From contig NZ_LR214972.1 in assembly GCF_900660515.1 (NCBI RefSeq), forward strand, positions 310,001 through 374,000: a DNA stretch of 64,000 bases. The letters are read 5' to 3'. The position numbers were made by a program, and so were the translations under genes. Shown piece by piece: positions 44,351 through 57,000 of this stretch; position 1 is the first letter of the stretch, and the number at the start of each line of letters is the position of its first letter. Origin of the DNA: Mycoplasmopsis bovirhinis. GTDB taxonomy: Bacteria; Bacillota_I; Bacilli_A; Mycoplasmatales; Metamycoplasmataceae. The notes beneath the pieces are model-generated. The model was not told where the DNA came from, made no database searches, and worked only from the letters and a program-made list of their open reading frames with translations.

Positions 44351-46513
44351 AAAAAAATCAAATGAAAAAGTAAAATTTTACTTCCCTTGCTTAATTTATC
44401 AATATTACCAATTATCGTAATATCATGTAATAAGCAAGAAATAAAAAAAGAGCCAGCCAAAACTCCAAATGAAGCTAAAATTGATGCAGCTTTTGAATCA
44501 ATGCTTGCTCCATTTTTTGACAGATTTAGTGAAGAGAAAAAACAAGAATTTAAAACTAAAGCTAAAAATATTAAGACTCAAGAAGATTATTTAAAATTAG
44601 TTACTGAAATGACTGAATATTTAACAGGAACTAAAGTTAATTTAGAACAATTAATTAACTCACTTAATAACACAGAACTTAAAAAGCAGTTATTAGGACA
44701 ATTAGATAGTTTAAAAAATAATTTTACTACTAGTCAATTAGAATTATTAGAAAAACAATTAAAAGAATTGCAAAATTTAGAGCAAAAACAAGAAATTGAA
44801 ACTTATAAGTTAACGCACGCTGAAATCTTAGCCAAAACTCAAGATTCTGTTACTTTAGAAGATGAAGATAAAGTAACAGCTGCGCTTGAAGCTTATAATT
44901 TACTTAATAAGCAAACTAAAGCTGCTTTAACAAGCCAAAAAACATTATTAGAACAACTTCTAGCTAAGATATCTAATTCAAAACAAAATCCTACAACTAG
45001 CCCAAATGATAATCAAAGTTCAAACAACAACCAAACTCAAAATACTTCATCTTCTTCAAGTGTTTCAAAACAAGAATTACGAGCTTTAATTCAAAAAGTC
45101 CAAGATCCAGATAAAAAGAATTTTTATACTTTCAGGTTACAATATTCTTCAGATTCAGCTTTAGTTAGTTTAAAAACTGAAGTGCAGCGAACTATTGACC
45201 AAGAAACACAGTCAGCTAATGATGCAAGCCCTGCTGAAAAACGTAGCTTTAGCTTTCAAAAGTTAGAACAAGCTAAAGCAGTTGAAAAAATTAAAAATAA
45301 AAGTTTTTCTGTTGGTTATGGCTTTGTTTTAGCTAATGGTGATAATCCTGCATTAGTTCATAATGGAACAGGATGATTATTAGATTTTGCTTGGGATTCA
45401 AAAAAAGAAAATTTAATGCTTTATATTGCTACTAATTTACATGTGCACCGTTATGCCTATAATAGTGCTGATACAAGTTTAAAAGATGTTTTTCCAGAAT
45501 ATTTTACTGATTCAAAGATGAGCACTAACCAATTTTATTTAGGGGTACCAAAAGCAAATATAAATTTAGATCCAATCCCTAACAATTCCCAACCATCAGT
45601 TTTAACCAATGGTCCAAGTATTTATACTAATGCACCAGATGAAAGATCAAGACTTAATGGAGCAACTTCTGTTGGTGATATTATTAGTACACCAAAAACA
45701 ATTTTTGCTGCAATTGATATTTATGATCAAGCAACAAACCAGCAAATGAAAGAAAATTGGTTCTGACACCCTGAGCCTCAATACACTGATGAAAGAATGG
45801 GACTCGATTTTGCTGTTTTTGGTATTGAAGTTAACTATAAAAAATTAACAGAAAAGCAAAATGAATATCCTGAACTTAAAGCTCATATTGATAATGCTAT
45901 TAAAGAATTGGAAAATGAAATACAAACTATTAAGCATGGTAATGATAGTTTGTATATCCCATTTGATTATGTTTCTTATTATTTAAAAGATGGAGCTAAT
46001 AAACTTAAGTCTCTTCGTCCCGAGCGTTTATATGTAGGTGGTTATCCACAGGTCGGAAATAATGGAGTTTTTATGTCAAATACTTCAACAGATTTAGATC
46101 ATACTGTTGTAGTTAATCGAAATACTTTTACTAACAATATCATTAACGAACGAGTTTTTGATGATAAAAGAGCCGTTAATGGAATTGGTTATTCATTTGC
46201 TATGACTAATTCTTCACTAGCAGGAGGCACAAGTGGTTCAATGGTAACTAATGAATATGGTGTTCCAGTTGGTATTTATAATACTTCAACTAACATCAAC
46301 GGAACAGATTTATCAAAACGTTCTGGTTTTGTACCTTTAATCCAAACCGAAGATTTACAATGAAGTTATGCTTATAACTTAATTGACGGAAGTGATAAAA
46401 CAAGATATCCAAAACAAGAAAAATCATACCGTCAAAATTTAGCTAAGAATCAAAATATCTTAACTAAATATCCAACTACTGCATTATTCCCAAATGGAGT
46501 AAAAAATAATTAA
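44348..46513 (+). CDS. DUF31 family trypsin-like serine protease lipoprotein (MIP-like)
   Basis: The protein has 721 residues with TGA codons. The lipoprotein signal ends ILPIIVISC. A helical region contains the LTHAEILAK...LTSQKTLL module seen in other surface proteins here, then a Ser-rich linker. The chymotrypsin-like domain shows His365 (ATNLHVHR), Asp487 (GLDFAVFG) and Ser631 (GGTSGSMV). DUF31 proteins include the immunoglobulin-cleaving MIP of mycoplasmas; no MIB gene is recognised beside it, so an antibody substrate is only a possibility. It is followed after 11 bases by pepP. Confidence 0.85.
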
Positions 46514-46524
46514 TAGGAGTTATA

Positions 46525-47586
46525 ATGAATAAAAATAGATTACTAAAAATGTTTGAACAAACAGGTGCTGAAGTTTTAATCTCAGAAGCACCTCAAACAA
46601 GATTATGATACGCAAATGTGCAAACTACCGATGGTTTTATTGCCATTGAAAAAGATAAAGCAACTTTATTTGTGGATGGTCGATACATCGAATATGCGCA
46701 AAAACATGCTAAAAATGTTGAAGTTGTGTTAATTGCAGGAACCAATATGCAAGATTGATTTAAAGCACGTAATTTCAAAAAAATTGCTTTAGAAAAAGAT
46801 TATTTAATTAAAAATGTTCAAGAAAGAATTATTAGTTTAATACAACCTGAAGAATTAATTTGAGTAAGTGGACAAGAATTAAGAATTGTTAAATCTCAAG
46901 AAGAATTACATTTAATGCAAAAAGTGATTGATATTTCACTTAGTGCATTAAATGAATTCAAAACTTGAGTTAAGGCTGGAATTTCAGAAAAAGAAGCAGC
47001 AACGGTATTAAACTTCTTACTTAAAAAACATGGTGCAGATAAAGAAGGATTTGATGAAATTATTGCTTCAGCTTCTAATGCTGCAGAGCCACACCATCAT
47101 CCAACTGACAAATTAATTGAAGATAATAGTTTATTAAAAGTTGATTTTGGTGCTAAGTATCAAGGTTATACAGCTGATATTACAAGAACCTTTGTAGTAG
47201 GTGATGAAAGTAAAGTAAACCCAGAAGCTTTAAAAATCTTACAAATTGTTGAAGAAGCTGCGGCTTTAGGAAGAAAAGCTGTTAGACCAGGAATTAAAGT
47301 ATCAGAAATTGACAAAATTTGTCGTGATTATATTAGTTCCAAAGGATATGGACAATACTTTACTCATTCAACAGGTCATGGACTAGGAATTGATGTGCAT
47401 GAACTTCCAAATGTTTCGGGTCGTTCAAATACAATTTTAGAACCAGGAATGATCATTACTGTTGAACCAGGAATTTACATTGAAGGTTTAGCTGGTGCAA
47501 GAATTGAAGACGATGTTTTAGTTACAGAAAGTGGTCACTATGTATTCTCAAGACCTCTTACAGAAGATAACAAGCGAAATTTCTAG
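46525..47586 (+). CDS. pepP: Xaa-Pro aminopeptidase (M24)
   Basis: The protein has 353 residues. The metal ligands lie in KVDFGAKYQGYTADITR, THSTGHGLGIDVHE, TVEPGIYI and ARIEDDVLV. It removes N-terminal residues before proline, complementing the next gene. TAGGAG precedes the ATG. It overlaps pip by 47 bases. Confidence 0.92.
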
Positions 47587-48547
47587 AAAAAATGATGTTA
47601 TTGAGTCAGGTTATTTAGATGTTACTAAACTGCACTCAATTTATTATGAAGTATATGGAAACCCCCAAGGGTTTCCTATCTTTATAATTCATGGTGGCCC
47701 AGGGGGTTATTCGAATCCAATTCATAACCAACTTTTTGATTTAAATATTTTTAAATTAATTTATTTTGATCAAAGGGGAACTGGAAGAAGTAAACCATAT
47801 TTAGAATTAAAAGATAATAATACTAATGCATTAATTCAAGATATTGAAAGTTTGCGAAACTATTTTAAGATTGATAAAATTAATTTATTTGGCTCAAGTT
47901 GGGGCACAACTTTAGCCTTAGCTTATAGTATTAAATATCCCCAAAATGTAAAGCGCATTTTGCTTCGCTCGGTTTTTTTAGGTCGCCAAGAAGATATAAA
48001 TTTTTTATATGAAGAAGGTGGAGCAAGCGTGTATTACCCTGATTATTTTGAAAAATATAAAAATCACGTTAAACGAATCCATGGTAAAAGTTTGTTAGAA
48101 AAATATTACAAAGTCTTCAACAAACAAATTAGCCCTTTATTTCGTACCGATGCAGCTAAATACTTTTATGACTGAGAAAGCTCTTTGGTTTCAGTGCATA
48201 AATATACTCCAAAGCGCTTTCCTGATCCAGAAGACAGAAAACTTTATTTATCAATTTCAACTTTAGAAACCCATTATTTTATCCATAGATGTTTTTTCGA
48301 AAAAGATAATTATATTTTAGAAAATACCTCCAAGTTAGATAATATTACAGTTGACATTGTTCACGGACGTCAAGACGTAGATTGTCGCCCTATTGGAGCT
48401 TATTTACTAGCTAAAAAACTAAAAAAATCTAAATTATACTTAGTTGATAATGCTTCACACACAATCAAAGATAAACCACTTTGAAATGCATTGAAAAAAG
48501 TAGCTAATCTTTGAGCTAAAGAACTATCAAACCCGGCAAAGAACTAA
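47540..48547 (+). CDS. pip: Proline iminopeptidase (S33 alpha/beta hydrolase)
   Basis: The protein has 335 residues. The oxyanion motif is HGGPGGYS, DQRGTGRS follows, the nucleophile Ser lies in FGSSWGTTLA, and the late acid and His are in GRQDVDCR and NASHTI. The start is ATG 47540 (or GTG 47531), inside pepP; the ribosome-binding site is weak, so coupling is likely. It releases N-terminal proline from peptides. Confidence 0.88.
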
Positions 48548-48565
48548 TCTCTTTGCTGGGTTTTT
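48531..48565 (+). terminator. Terminator after pip
   Basis: CCCGGCAAAGA pairs with TCTTTGCTGGG (one G-T), followed by five T. It overlaps the last codons of pip. Confidence 0.8.
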
Positions 48566-48630
48566 ATTTGGCTGGTCATCTAGTTTTTTGATAAATAAAA
48601 ATTAACCTCAAATTTTAATATAATTAAAAT

Positions 48631-50547
48631 ATGAAAAAATATTTTAAAATCCTATTAAATTTAGCCTCTTTACCTTTGGTAGCCAGCACAGCAATTGCTT
48701 GTGCTAGCTACGAGCTAAAATATGATAAAGATAAAGAGTTTGCAAAACTTCAAGCAACTAAAACATTAAAAAATTGAGGTGATGAATCTTTTGCTAAGTT
48801 AGTTAGAACTAATAACCTAACTAACCTTAGCTACAAAGATGAAGCAAATAACGTCCAAAGCATCGCTCCTTTTAATAAGGAAGCAAAAAGATCTAATGTA
48901 ATGTACCAATTAACTGTTTATTCTTTTGCTGATGGTAATAATGATGGTATAGGTGATTTTATTGGTTTAAAAAATAACCTAGATTACTTTGTTAATTTAG
49001 GTATTGATACTTTATACCTTTCACCAATTCACCCTGCTTCTTCTTACCATGGTTATGATGTTATTGATTATACTGATGTAGTACCTGAGCTTGGTGGCAT
49101 GGCTGCTTTTGATGAATTTTTAACCCAGGCACATGCGAAAGGAATTAGAGTTGTAATTGATATGGTTTTAAACCATACTTCATATGAACATCCTTGATTC
49201 CAAAAAGCCTTGCAAGGTGATCCTAAATATATGAAATATTACTATATGTATCCTAAAACTTCAAGCGGGGGACAAAAAGAAGGAACTGATGATATAAGAC
49301 ATTTATATAAAGTTGTTAATACTCCTGGTTCAAACCCACCACAATCTCAATATAAATGAGCTGCAGAATTTTGATCAGGGATGCCAGATCTAAATTTACA
49401 AAATCAAGAAGTTATTGATGAAATTAAAAGCATTCATAAATTTTGAGCTAAAAAAGGAATTGATGGCTTTAGATATGATGCTTTTTACCATTTCTTTGAC
49501 TCAACTAATATTTATAAAGGGAATAATCTTAAAGGTTATGAAGTACAATTATTTAGTCAATTTAGGAAAGTAGCTAATGAAGAATACATAAAAGCCCAAA
49601 ACAATAATATTTCAAGATCATCATTAGAAGCATTTATGTTTGGTGAATGATGAGATGATTCATCAAATCAAAATTCGCAAAAAAATTGATTCAATAACCG
49701 AGATGAAATATCACTTAGTTCATTAATTGATGGTTCACGCTGAAAAAATTCAACAAGTGTTGAATTAAATACTTATGAAGAAATTCAAATGATCAAAAGA
49801 TTTACTGATAAAAATGGGGTTATCAGAGAATGAATTCCGTTTTTAGATAACCATGATGTAGAACGCTGAATCTCTAAAATTAAATCTGGTCTTGGAGAGT
49901 CGCAAGTTACTAATGAACCTCATAAATTAACTGATAAAGAAAGGGCAAAATATCTTGCTGCTTTATTTAGTTTATTATCTCGTGGTGGTCTTCCAACACT
50001 TTATAATGGGAACGAAATTTTAATGCAAGGAGCCCCTAAAACTCGTGATGTAAACGTACGTGAAGCTTTTTGATGAGAAGATACTACTAAAAACGTTGAC
50101 TTTTACGAACTTAAAAGTCCTGATGACCGCATCTCGCCAAAAGCTTCACCAGGCGAAGGAAGTGTGGAAGCAATTATTAAAAACCCTAATTCATCATATA
50201 ACTTAGTTTCTAAACTTATTAACTTACGCAAAGAATATATTTCAATGCGTGAAATGAATGAAAAATATGTTGTTGAAAATCCTACTACTATCTTAAATTT
50301 CTCAACTTCACAAAATGATTTTAAAACTACTAATACAACTTTAAGAAATAATAATGATGGAACTTACCTTTTAATCCTTTATTCTGATTCAATTGAAGGA
50401 ACTTCTAAAATTAGTTTAGAAGCAAATTACCAAGTAAAAGAAAAATTATTTGGAGATAATTTTTCTCATACTACTTCAAACAATAAGACCACAATTTCAG
50501 CAAGTGGCAAATTGAAATTTGGGGCTTACCTCATTGAAGCTAAATAG
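48631..50547 (+). CDS. Alpha-amylase family (GH13) lipoprotein 2
   Basis: The protein has 638 residues with TGA codons. The short signal ends ASTAIAC. The GH13 acids are in GFRYDAFYHF, MFGEWWD and LDNHDVERW. Residues ~48-200 are almost identical to amylase 1 while the ends differ. A TATAAT (48619-48624) lies six bases before the ATG, with no ribosome-binding site, so the mRNA is probably leaderless. It heads the maltodextrin cluster that carries the ABC permeases. Confidence 0.88.
48772..49229 (+). repeat. 458-base block nearly identical to 35155-35612
   Basis: Second copy of the amylase block; see the partner entry. It covers KNWGDESFAKLVRTNN to ALQGDPKY. Confidence 0.85.
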
Positions 50548-50642
50548 CATGACTAGACAAGTAATATTATCAATATCATTTGGCATTAATTTTACGATAA
50601 AATAAATTATTATTATAAATTTGTTAAAATTATTGTAGAAAA

Positions 50643-51092
50643 ATGAAAAAGCAAATCCAATTTAAAAAAATTCCCTTCAAAACTAAGCTTAGATACTTAC
50701 TAATTGGTAAATATCCGCTTGAAAGAAGGTATAAACCAAAGATCTTAGAATATCTTTTTATGATTTTTTCTAATATTGTTGCTTTTGTGATGACAATTCT
50801 ATTGCTTTTCATTATTAAAAAAGCAATAGATGAAGCAAAACCAGGTGAAATATATGGAAACGTTACCTCATCATTAAATGCATACGAAAGTAGGATCTTT
50901 ATCTCGGTTTTATTACTGACTTATTTAGTTAATTTTATTTTGTCAATTCATGTTTTATACATTCACAAAAAAACCGAATTTAATAAATTATTTGCTTTAC
51001 TTGGAGTATTATCATCATTAACTTTTTTATCTCCAATTGCAATCGTTTTTCTAATTATTGCATATCAAAAAAATGAATTAGCTTTTGAATAG
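50643..51092 (+). CDS. Small membrane protein of the sugar cluster
   Basis: The protein has 149 residues and about three transmembrane helices (LFMIFSNIVAFVMTILLLFII, FISVLLLTYLVNFILSIHVLYI, LGVLSSLTFLSPIAIVFLIIAY) after a basic N-terminus. No family recognised. Its position between amylase and binding protein suggests an accessory role. The ATG follows TAAAAT at about 12 bases and has no clear site. Confidence 0.6.
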   Translation: MKKQIQFKKIPFKTKLRYLLIGKYPLERRYKPKILEYLFMIFSNIVAFVMTILLLFIIKKAIDEAKPGEIYGNVTSSLNAYESRIFISVLLLTYLVNFILSIHVLYIHKKTEFNKLFALLGVLSSLTFLSPIAIVFLIIAYQKNELAFE

Positions 51093-51126
51093 CTAAGATC
51101 ATGAAAAATAGATTTAAGGAATTATT

Positions 51127-53523
51127 ATGAAAATACGTAAATTTATATTAGCTGCAACTAGCTTATTATCTGCAGGAGCTTTTGCAGCAGTATCTTGTGG
51201 TACATCTAATGTTGCAGAAAAAGGTGAAATTATTGTTGCTGTTGATGGTGTTCAAAAAGACTTTTATCAAAAAGCTATTGAAATCTACAACAAAACACCT
51301 TCAGCTGCTAATTTCAAAATTAAAACTCTTCAAAAAGACGTTTGAGGTGCTTTAGATTTTGGTTTACAAGGTAATTCATCTAGTGAAGTAGCTGATATCT
51401 TCTACTTACCTGGTGATAGAGTTACAGACTTAACTCAAAAGAATGCTTTAAGCTACATTGATGACTTAATTCCAGAACTAATTGATGAATTAGCTCAAGC
51501 AACTAATGCTACTGAAGCTGAAAAAGCACAACTAAGATCATTTGGTACAATCCGTGGTCGTTCAGGTAATAACTCTGTAAGCAAACTTATGGCTATTAGA
51601 CATAACACCGAAGCTATTATACTTGCTTCTAGATTACCAGAAGCAGAAGCAAGAACAGTGCTTACAAATCCAAATACTGATACTTTACTTGAATTAATTA
51701 ATCAAGGAAAACTTCTTTTAAGGTTCCAAGACTTCTGGTACGCTAATGGTGTGTTAGCTGGAGCTTTTGAAAAACTTGCAAAAGATAATCCTAATGATGC
51801 AACTTTAACAAATATTATGTCAAGAATTTTATATACCGATACAGCTACTGGTAAAATTTCTTCAGGTTTTGTTGAAGGAAATCAATACAATGCACACTTT
51901 AAAGCAGCATTAAAAGTCTACTCATCATTATTTTTCCCAATTTACGAAGCAGCTTTCTTAAAAGATTCAAATGCCTATGCTGAGACAGTATGAGGTAAAA
52001 ATGGCATTTCACAATCAGACTTAGTTGAATCATTAAATAGTTCAACAGGTGAAGCACAAGCTAAAATCTTTAGTTTAATGAAAGATGGAAAAATCGACTA
52101 TGCTGTTATTGGTTCTTGAGATACTCAAAACTCAGAAACAGCAGGTGGAGCAAAATCATTCTTTAACGTTGTTAAAGCAGATGATAACAACCGTTACTTA
52201 CAAACTCCTGGTTCTTGATCATTTGCAATTAACTCAAGAAACAATGGAGCAAGTAGTGCTAGAAAAACAGCTATTAAAGAATTTTTTAAAGCTCTTTACT
52301 CAGTAGAGGCATTCACTGAATACTTTAAAGATGATTCTAAGATCCCATTTGTTGATAATGTTCAGAAAACTTTAATTAATGGTATTAAAAGCGAAAATAC
52401 AGCAGAATTTAACGAAGTCACTAAATTTGCTCAAGAATTAGGTTATGCAAATTATGCTGCTTTAAAAGCTGATGTTGATAAAAAAATCTCAGATATCTCA
52501 GTATTATCTAGCCAAGGAATTTGAGGAAATTCTTGAAGTGCTGATGGTGAAGGATCAAATAAAACAGATCATACAGCAGATGCTAACAAACTTAAAGCAG
52601 CTAGCCAAAAATCATCATTAAAACGTCCAGAAGGTGTTTCACAATCAGACTTTGATGCTATTACTTTAGGAGACATTTTACCTCTTAGAAACACTGTTGC
52701 TGCTTTATTATCAGTTGACAATTTAGATAACTTAGTTGGTGAAGAATCAGCTGGTAGCGGTAAACAACCATGAATGGTTGGTAAAGACTTACTTAAAGAA
52801 GGATCATTAAGTAGCGATGATGCAGCAAAAATGACTCAATCACCGATTGCGCTTCACATGAGAAAAATCGAAAACTACATCTTTGGAGTTAATGGTGATA
52901 ATGATACAAATAAATTCATCCAAGAATTAACAACTGCTTTAACTACTGATAAACAAAATAATAACACTGTTGAATTAGATAAAATTGTTACCGAAAAAAT
53001 TGCTAATGCCAAAAAATTCGTAACCAATTTTGCTAAAACAACATTAGATGATGCTAAAATCAAAGAAGTTGTTAAACTTTATTTAAATACTTACTTAAAT
53101 GCTGCTCGTGTTAGAGCTTCAGTTGGTGATATCTTTAAAAATACAGTCTTTGTACAAGGTAAAACAGCAACCTACAAAGAAGTTGATGAGAAAGTTAAAT
53201 CATACGAATCTAAATTAACTATTGATAAATTACTTAGTGTTATTTCATCTGATAAAGAAATTGCCCAAGGTGGACTTGGTAAATTAGAAACTCAACCAGC
53301 ACGTGTTGATAATTCAAACCCACAATTTGGAATTGTTTGAGACTATATGAACAATAGAACATTTGGAAATGCTCAATTATACAGAAAAATGGCAAGTGAA
53401 GGAATTAATACATTAGATGCATTTACCAATAAAATGGCTAAAACTTTAAGTGGCTTATTTAGTAACCAAATTGGAGTATTGAACACTTCAAATTCAACTA
53501 CATACGTTACAATTTCAAACTAA
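51127..53523 (+). CDS. ABC sugar-binding lipoprotein with one LPLRN/YLNTYLN module
   Basis: The protein has 798 residues with TGA codons. The signal MKIRKFILAATSLLSAGAFAAVSC is followed by an extracellular binding fold (IIVAVDGVQKDFYQKAIEIYN, QDFWYANGVLAG, LQTPGSWSFAINSRN). A ~200-residue module sits at ~465-662 (LGDILPLRNTVAALL, HMRKIENYIFGVNGD, YLNTYLNAARVRA) before the final QGGLGKLETQPARVDNSNP region. AAGGAA precedes the ATG. Its stop overlaps the next start (TAATG). It is the likely maltodextrin receptor for the permeases downstream. Confidence 0.85.
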
Positions 53524-54035
53524 TGTATAAATATAAATCAAACATAAGTAAAACTAATTTTTATATTTTATTAACTCAAATAGCGCTACTTACTGCAGCG
53601 CTATTTGTCTGGCTCTTAATCCCTTTTGGCTTAGGGATTAATACTTCTAATTACCAAAAGATAACTAAAGACTTAACTAATGAACAAATTAGTGAATTAG
53701 GTCAACAAATTGCCATGCGAACCTTAATTTCATATTTAGCTAATACTTTTATAATTTTATTCTTTCTAGTTTACTTAGTTTTGCTTCGACATAAACATAA
53801 ACATGGATATATTTTTATATATTCATGAGTGGTTGTCTTTATAACCTTAGCAGCTTCACCGTTTTTTAATGGAACAGAGCTACTTTCTACCTTGCAGTTA
53901 GTCTTTGGAAGCTTAATTACAATTATAAATATTAGCATCATCATTACTTTAATTTATCTTTTGTTCCAATATCATATAAAACGTAAGTTTCACTATTATG
54001 AATGATTTAAAATACATAAAGGAGGAAGTAAATAG
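53523..54035 (+). CDS. Four-helix membrane protein of the sugar cluster
   Basis: The protein has 170 residues with TGA codons and four hydrophobic segments (LLTQIALLTAALFVWLLIPF, TLISYLANTFIILFFLVYLV, WVVVFITLAASPFF, LITIINISIIITLIYLLF). No motif recognised. It is wedged with one-base overlaps between the binding protein and the permease gene, so it probably belongs to the transport system. Confidence 0.65.
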
Positions 54036-54037
54036 TT

Positions 54038-57000
54038 ATGAAAGAATTAAAACTTTATAACTGATATGGCGAGGAATTCGATAGTATTCTTCCATCTTCT
54101 GTTGGGAATCTAAAAGCGTATAAAAAACAAATCAAAAACATTTTCATGCGCGACAATGATAAAATCAAAGCGCAAGAAAAAGTAGACCGTGACTTATACT
54201 TAAGAGCAAGAACTAAACTTAGTGATAATTTAAAGCGTGAACTTGCTAGTCATAGAGTTGCTTATAAAAATAAAATAGGAGTCTTAAAAGATTCAATTAA
54301 AAAACTTAAATATTTTGATTCAATGAATTCATTACTGCGCTTTGAAATCAAAAAATTAGCTAAAACTAAAAAATCTATTCAAAACTATGCTCAAGACTTT
54401 GTTTATTCTTTAACAAAGTCTGCTGACGAGCTTAGCTATAAAGTTAGTATTATAGATGATTTAAAGAAAAAAACTTATTTAGATGAAAAAGAAATTTTCA
54501 AAAAATATACTATCTTTAACATCATCTTAATTTACATTAAAAATAATCAAGATCTTAATTTTGATTTAAGCAAAATTAGGGATAAATTACTTCCAATTGA
54601 ATTAGTTTGAATTGACAAACTCGCTCAAAGTCAAAATGTCTCAAAATATTTTTTAGACATTTACAATAAACTTGAAGTTCAAAGAATTTCGTTGCAAAAT
54701 AAAAAACAAGAATTAATGCGCCAATATGAGCAAACTAACCAATTACAAAAAGAACTTTATTTAAAAGAAAAAGCTAATATTAAACTAGAAGCTAAGCAAA
54801 AAATTATTACTTTAGAATATGAATATAACCAAAATTTAAAAGATCATCGCGATAAAGCTAAAGCAAACCAAACTAAAGCACTGGAAAAAGTTCAAGAGCA
54901 AAAAGAGCAAATTTTAGCTTCAGAGCAAAAAAATAAAGAAATTAGCAATAATATTATTTTAGCTGCTAAAGAAAAAGTTAAAGCTCTAACTTTAGAATAT
55001 AAAAAACAATTAACTAAAGCAAAGTTTAGAGCTAAAATGCAAGTCTATAAAGACTTAGTAAGTTTTTTAAAGAATAAAGATATTCAAACTGTTAGTTTTG
55101 ACTTTAGTTTTAATAACTTAACTAATGAGGAATTAAATAAAAAAATCAAGGAAATAGAAACTTACTTTAATACTTCTACGCCTCAAAATGATTTAGCTAA
55201 AATAGCCACAAAAGAATATTTAAGCAAATTAAATTTCTTTAAAACACAAAAAGAAGCTAAACTTTTAGTTAAATCACAATACAAATCTCAAGTTGGAGCA
55301 ATAGTTAAAACTTATAGTTATGAAGGATTATTTAACTTAGAAGAAGCTAAAGCTTTAAAAGAAGCCTTTATTGACTATCGTTTAACACGTTTAAAATTTT
55401 TAGCCGAAAAAATTGAAGCTAAAACTAGCTTACAAGAACTAAAGTCTCTTGGAATTTACGACCAAGAGCAACAAGAATTTAAAGCTGCAAAAGCTAAAAT
55501 TCTTGAACAATTTAAAGCTCAAAAACTTGAAGCTAAAAACAGAATTAAAAATAAAGAAATTACTAAAGCTGCTTTTAAAAACAAAAATATTGAACTTAAT
55601 ATTTTTAAAAAAGAATCTATTAACGAACAAAAACTAAAATCAAAAGTTCAATCTAACAAAGAAGTTTTAAAGTCTTTATTTTGACGTCAATTAGCTGAAA
55701 ATAAAATTAATAAAAAACTTTATGAAAGTAAAGTTACTGAAGCTCAAAAATCAATTCCTGTTGAAACTATGAAAAACTTACGTTGAATTAGTTTCTTTGC
55801 CAACTTAATTTTTCCTGGTTTTGCTGAATTAGTTTTATTTAAACAAAACCTTAAGGGTGCAATTATGTCAGCTATTTCAGTAATAACACTAGCTTTAGTT
55901 ATTCCGTTTGCTTTTGGAGCATACTGAAAAGCTATGGGAGGAATTCCTGGATTTAGTGATCTAGGTGCTGCTGGTCATAGTTTTAGTAAAGGACTTTTTC
56001 CTGATGCTCGTGTCTATTTATTTGGTGGAGTAATCTCAGTAATTATCCTAGTTTTTGCAATTATTTATCATACTATTGCAGCTCTTGGGGCTTATCGCGT
56101 TGCTAAGCAACTAGAATATGGCTCAAGACCAAGTAAATGAGCACATACTAAAAGATGACTAAATACTAGTGGATTTCCTTGAATGATCTCACTTCTTGGT
56201 TGAGTTTTAATGGTCTTTATTGTCGCAACTCCAGTTATTACCTCGATTTTAGTCTCATTTACTAACTATGGCTTTATGCACGAAGCACCAGCTCGAACAG
56301 TTGATTGAGTTGGACTAAAACAATGAGGAAAATGATGAGTTTTTAGAGAACAAAACTTATTCTTATCATTACAAAGGGTTATTTTATGAACAGCAATTTG
56401 AACCCTTGCTTCAACTATAATTCCAATTTCACTTGGAATTATAGTTGCTGTTTTAACGAATAATAGTAGAATTAGATTTAAAAAGATCTTTAGATTAATT
56501 TATATTTTACCTTGGGCAATTCCTGCCTTTGTTACTTTAACTTTTATTAGAAGTTTATTCCGCGGAGGAGATGAAGGGGTAATTAATATTATCCTTACTT
56601 CAATGGGTTTAATTTCAAAAGCTAAAAACTGGCTTACTGAAATTGGGACAGCAAGAGTGTTAGTTATCTTAGTCCAAACATGGATTGGATATGCTTGAAT
56701 CTTTATGCTTGTTACAGGTAATTTACAATCTATACCAAAAGATATTTATGAAGCTGGTTCAATTGATGGCGCTAAAGGACGACAACTATTTTGATATTTA
56801 ACTTTACCGTCTCTTCTTATCTCAATTGCGCCAATGTTAATTGGACAATTTGTCGGAGCTTTTAATAACTTCACTACCATCTCAATTTTCACAGGTGGTG
56901 GACCTGCTTATGCCAATTCAACTTCATTTGGTGAAGCATCAACAGATATTATTATTTCATGAGTTTACAAGTTAACTACAGGAGCAGCTCAATTTGAAGG

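Noticed and set aside
47531-47539. GTG start of pip at 47531
   Set aside because: It is possible, but the ATG three codons later is preferred; neither has a clear ribosome-binding site, so this remains undecided.
55439-55637. Short frames on both strands inside the malF coiled coil
   Set aside because: Lys/Leu/Phe-only composition is the out-of-frame reading of an A-rich coiled coil.
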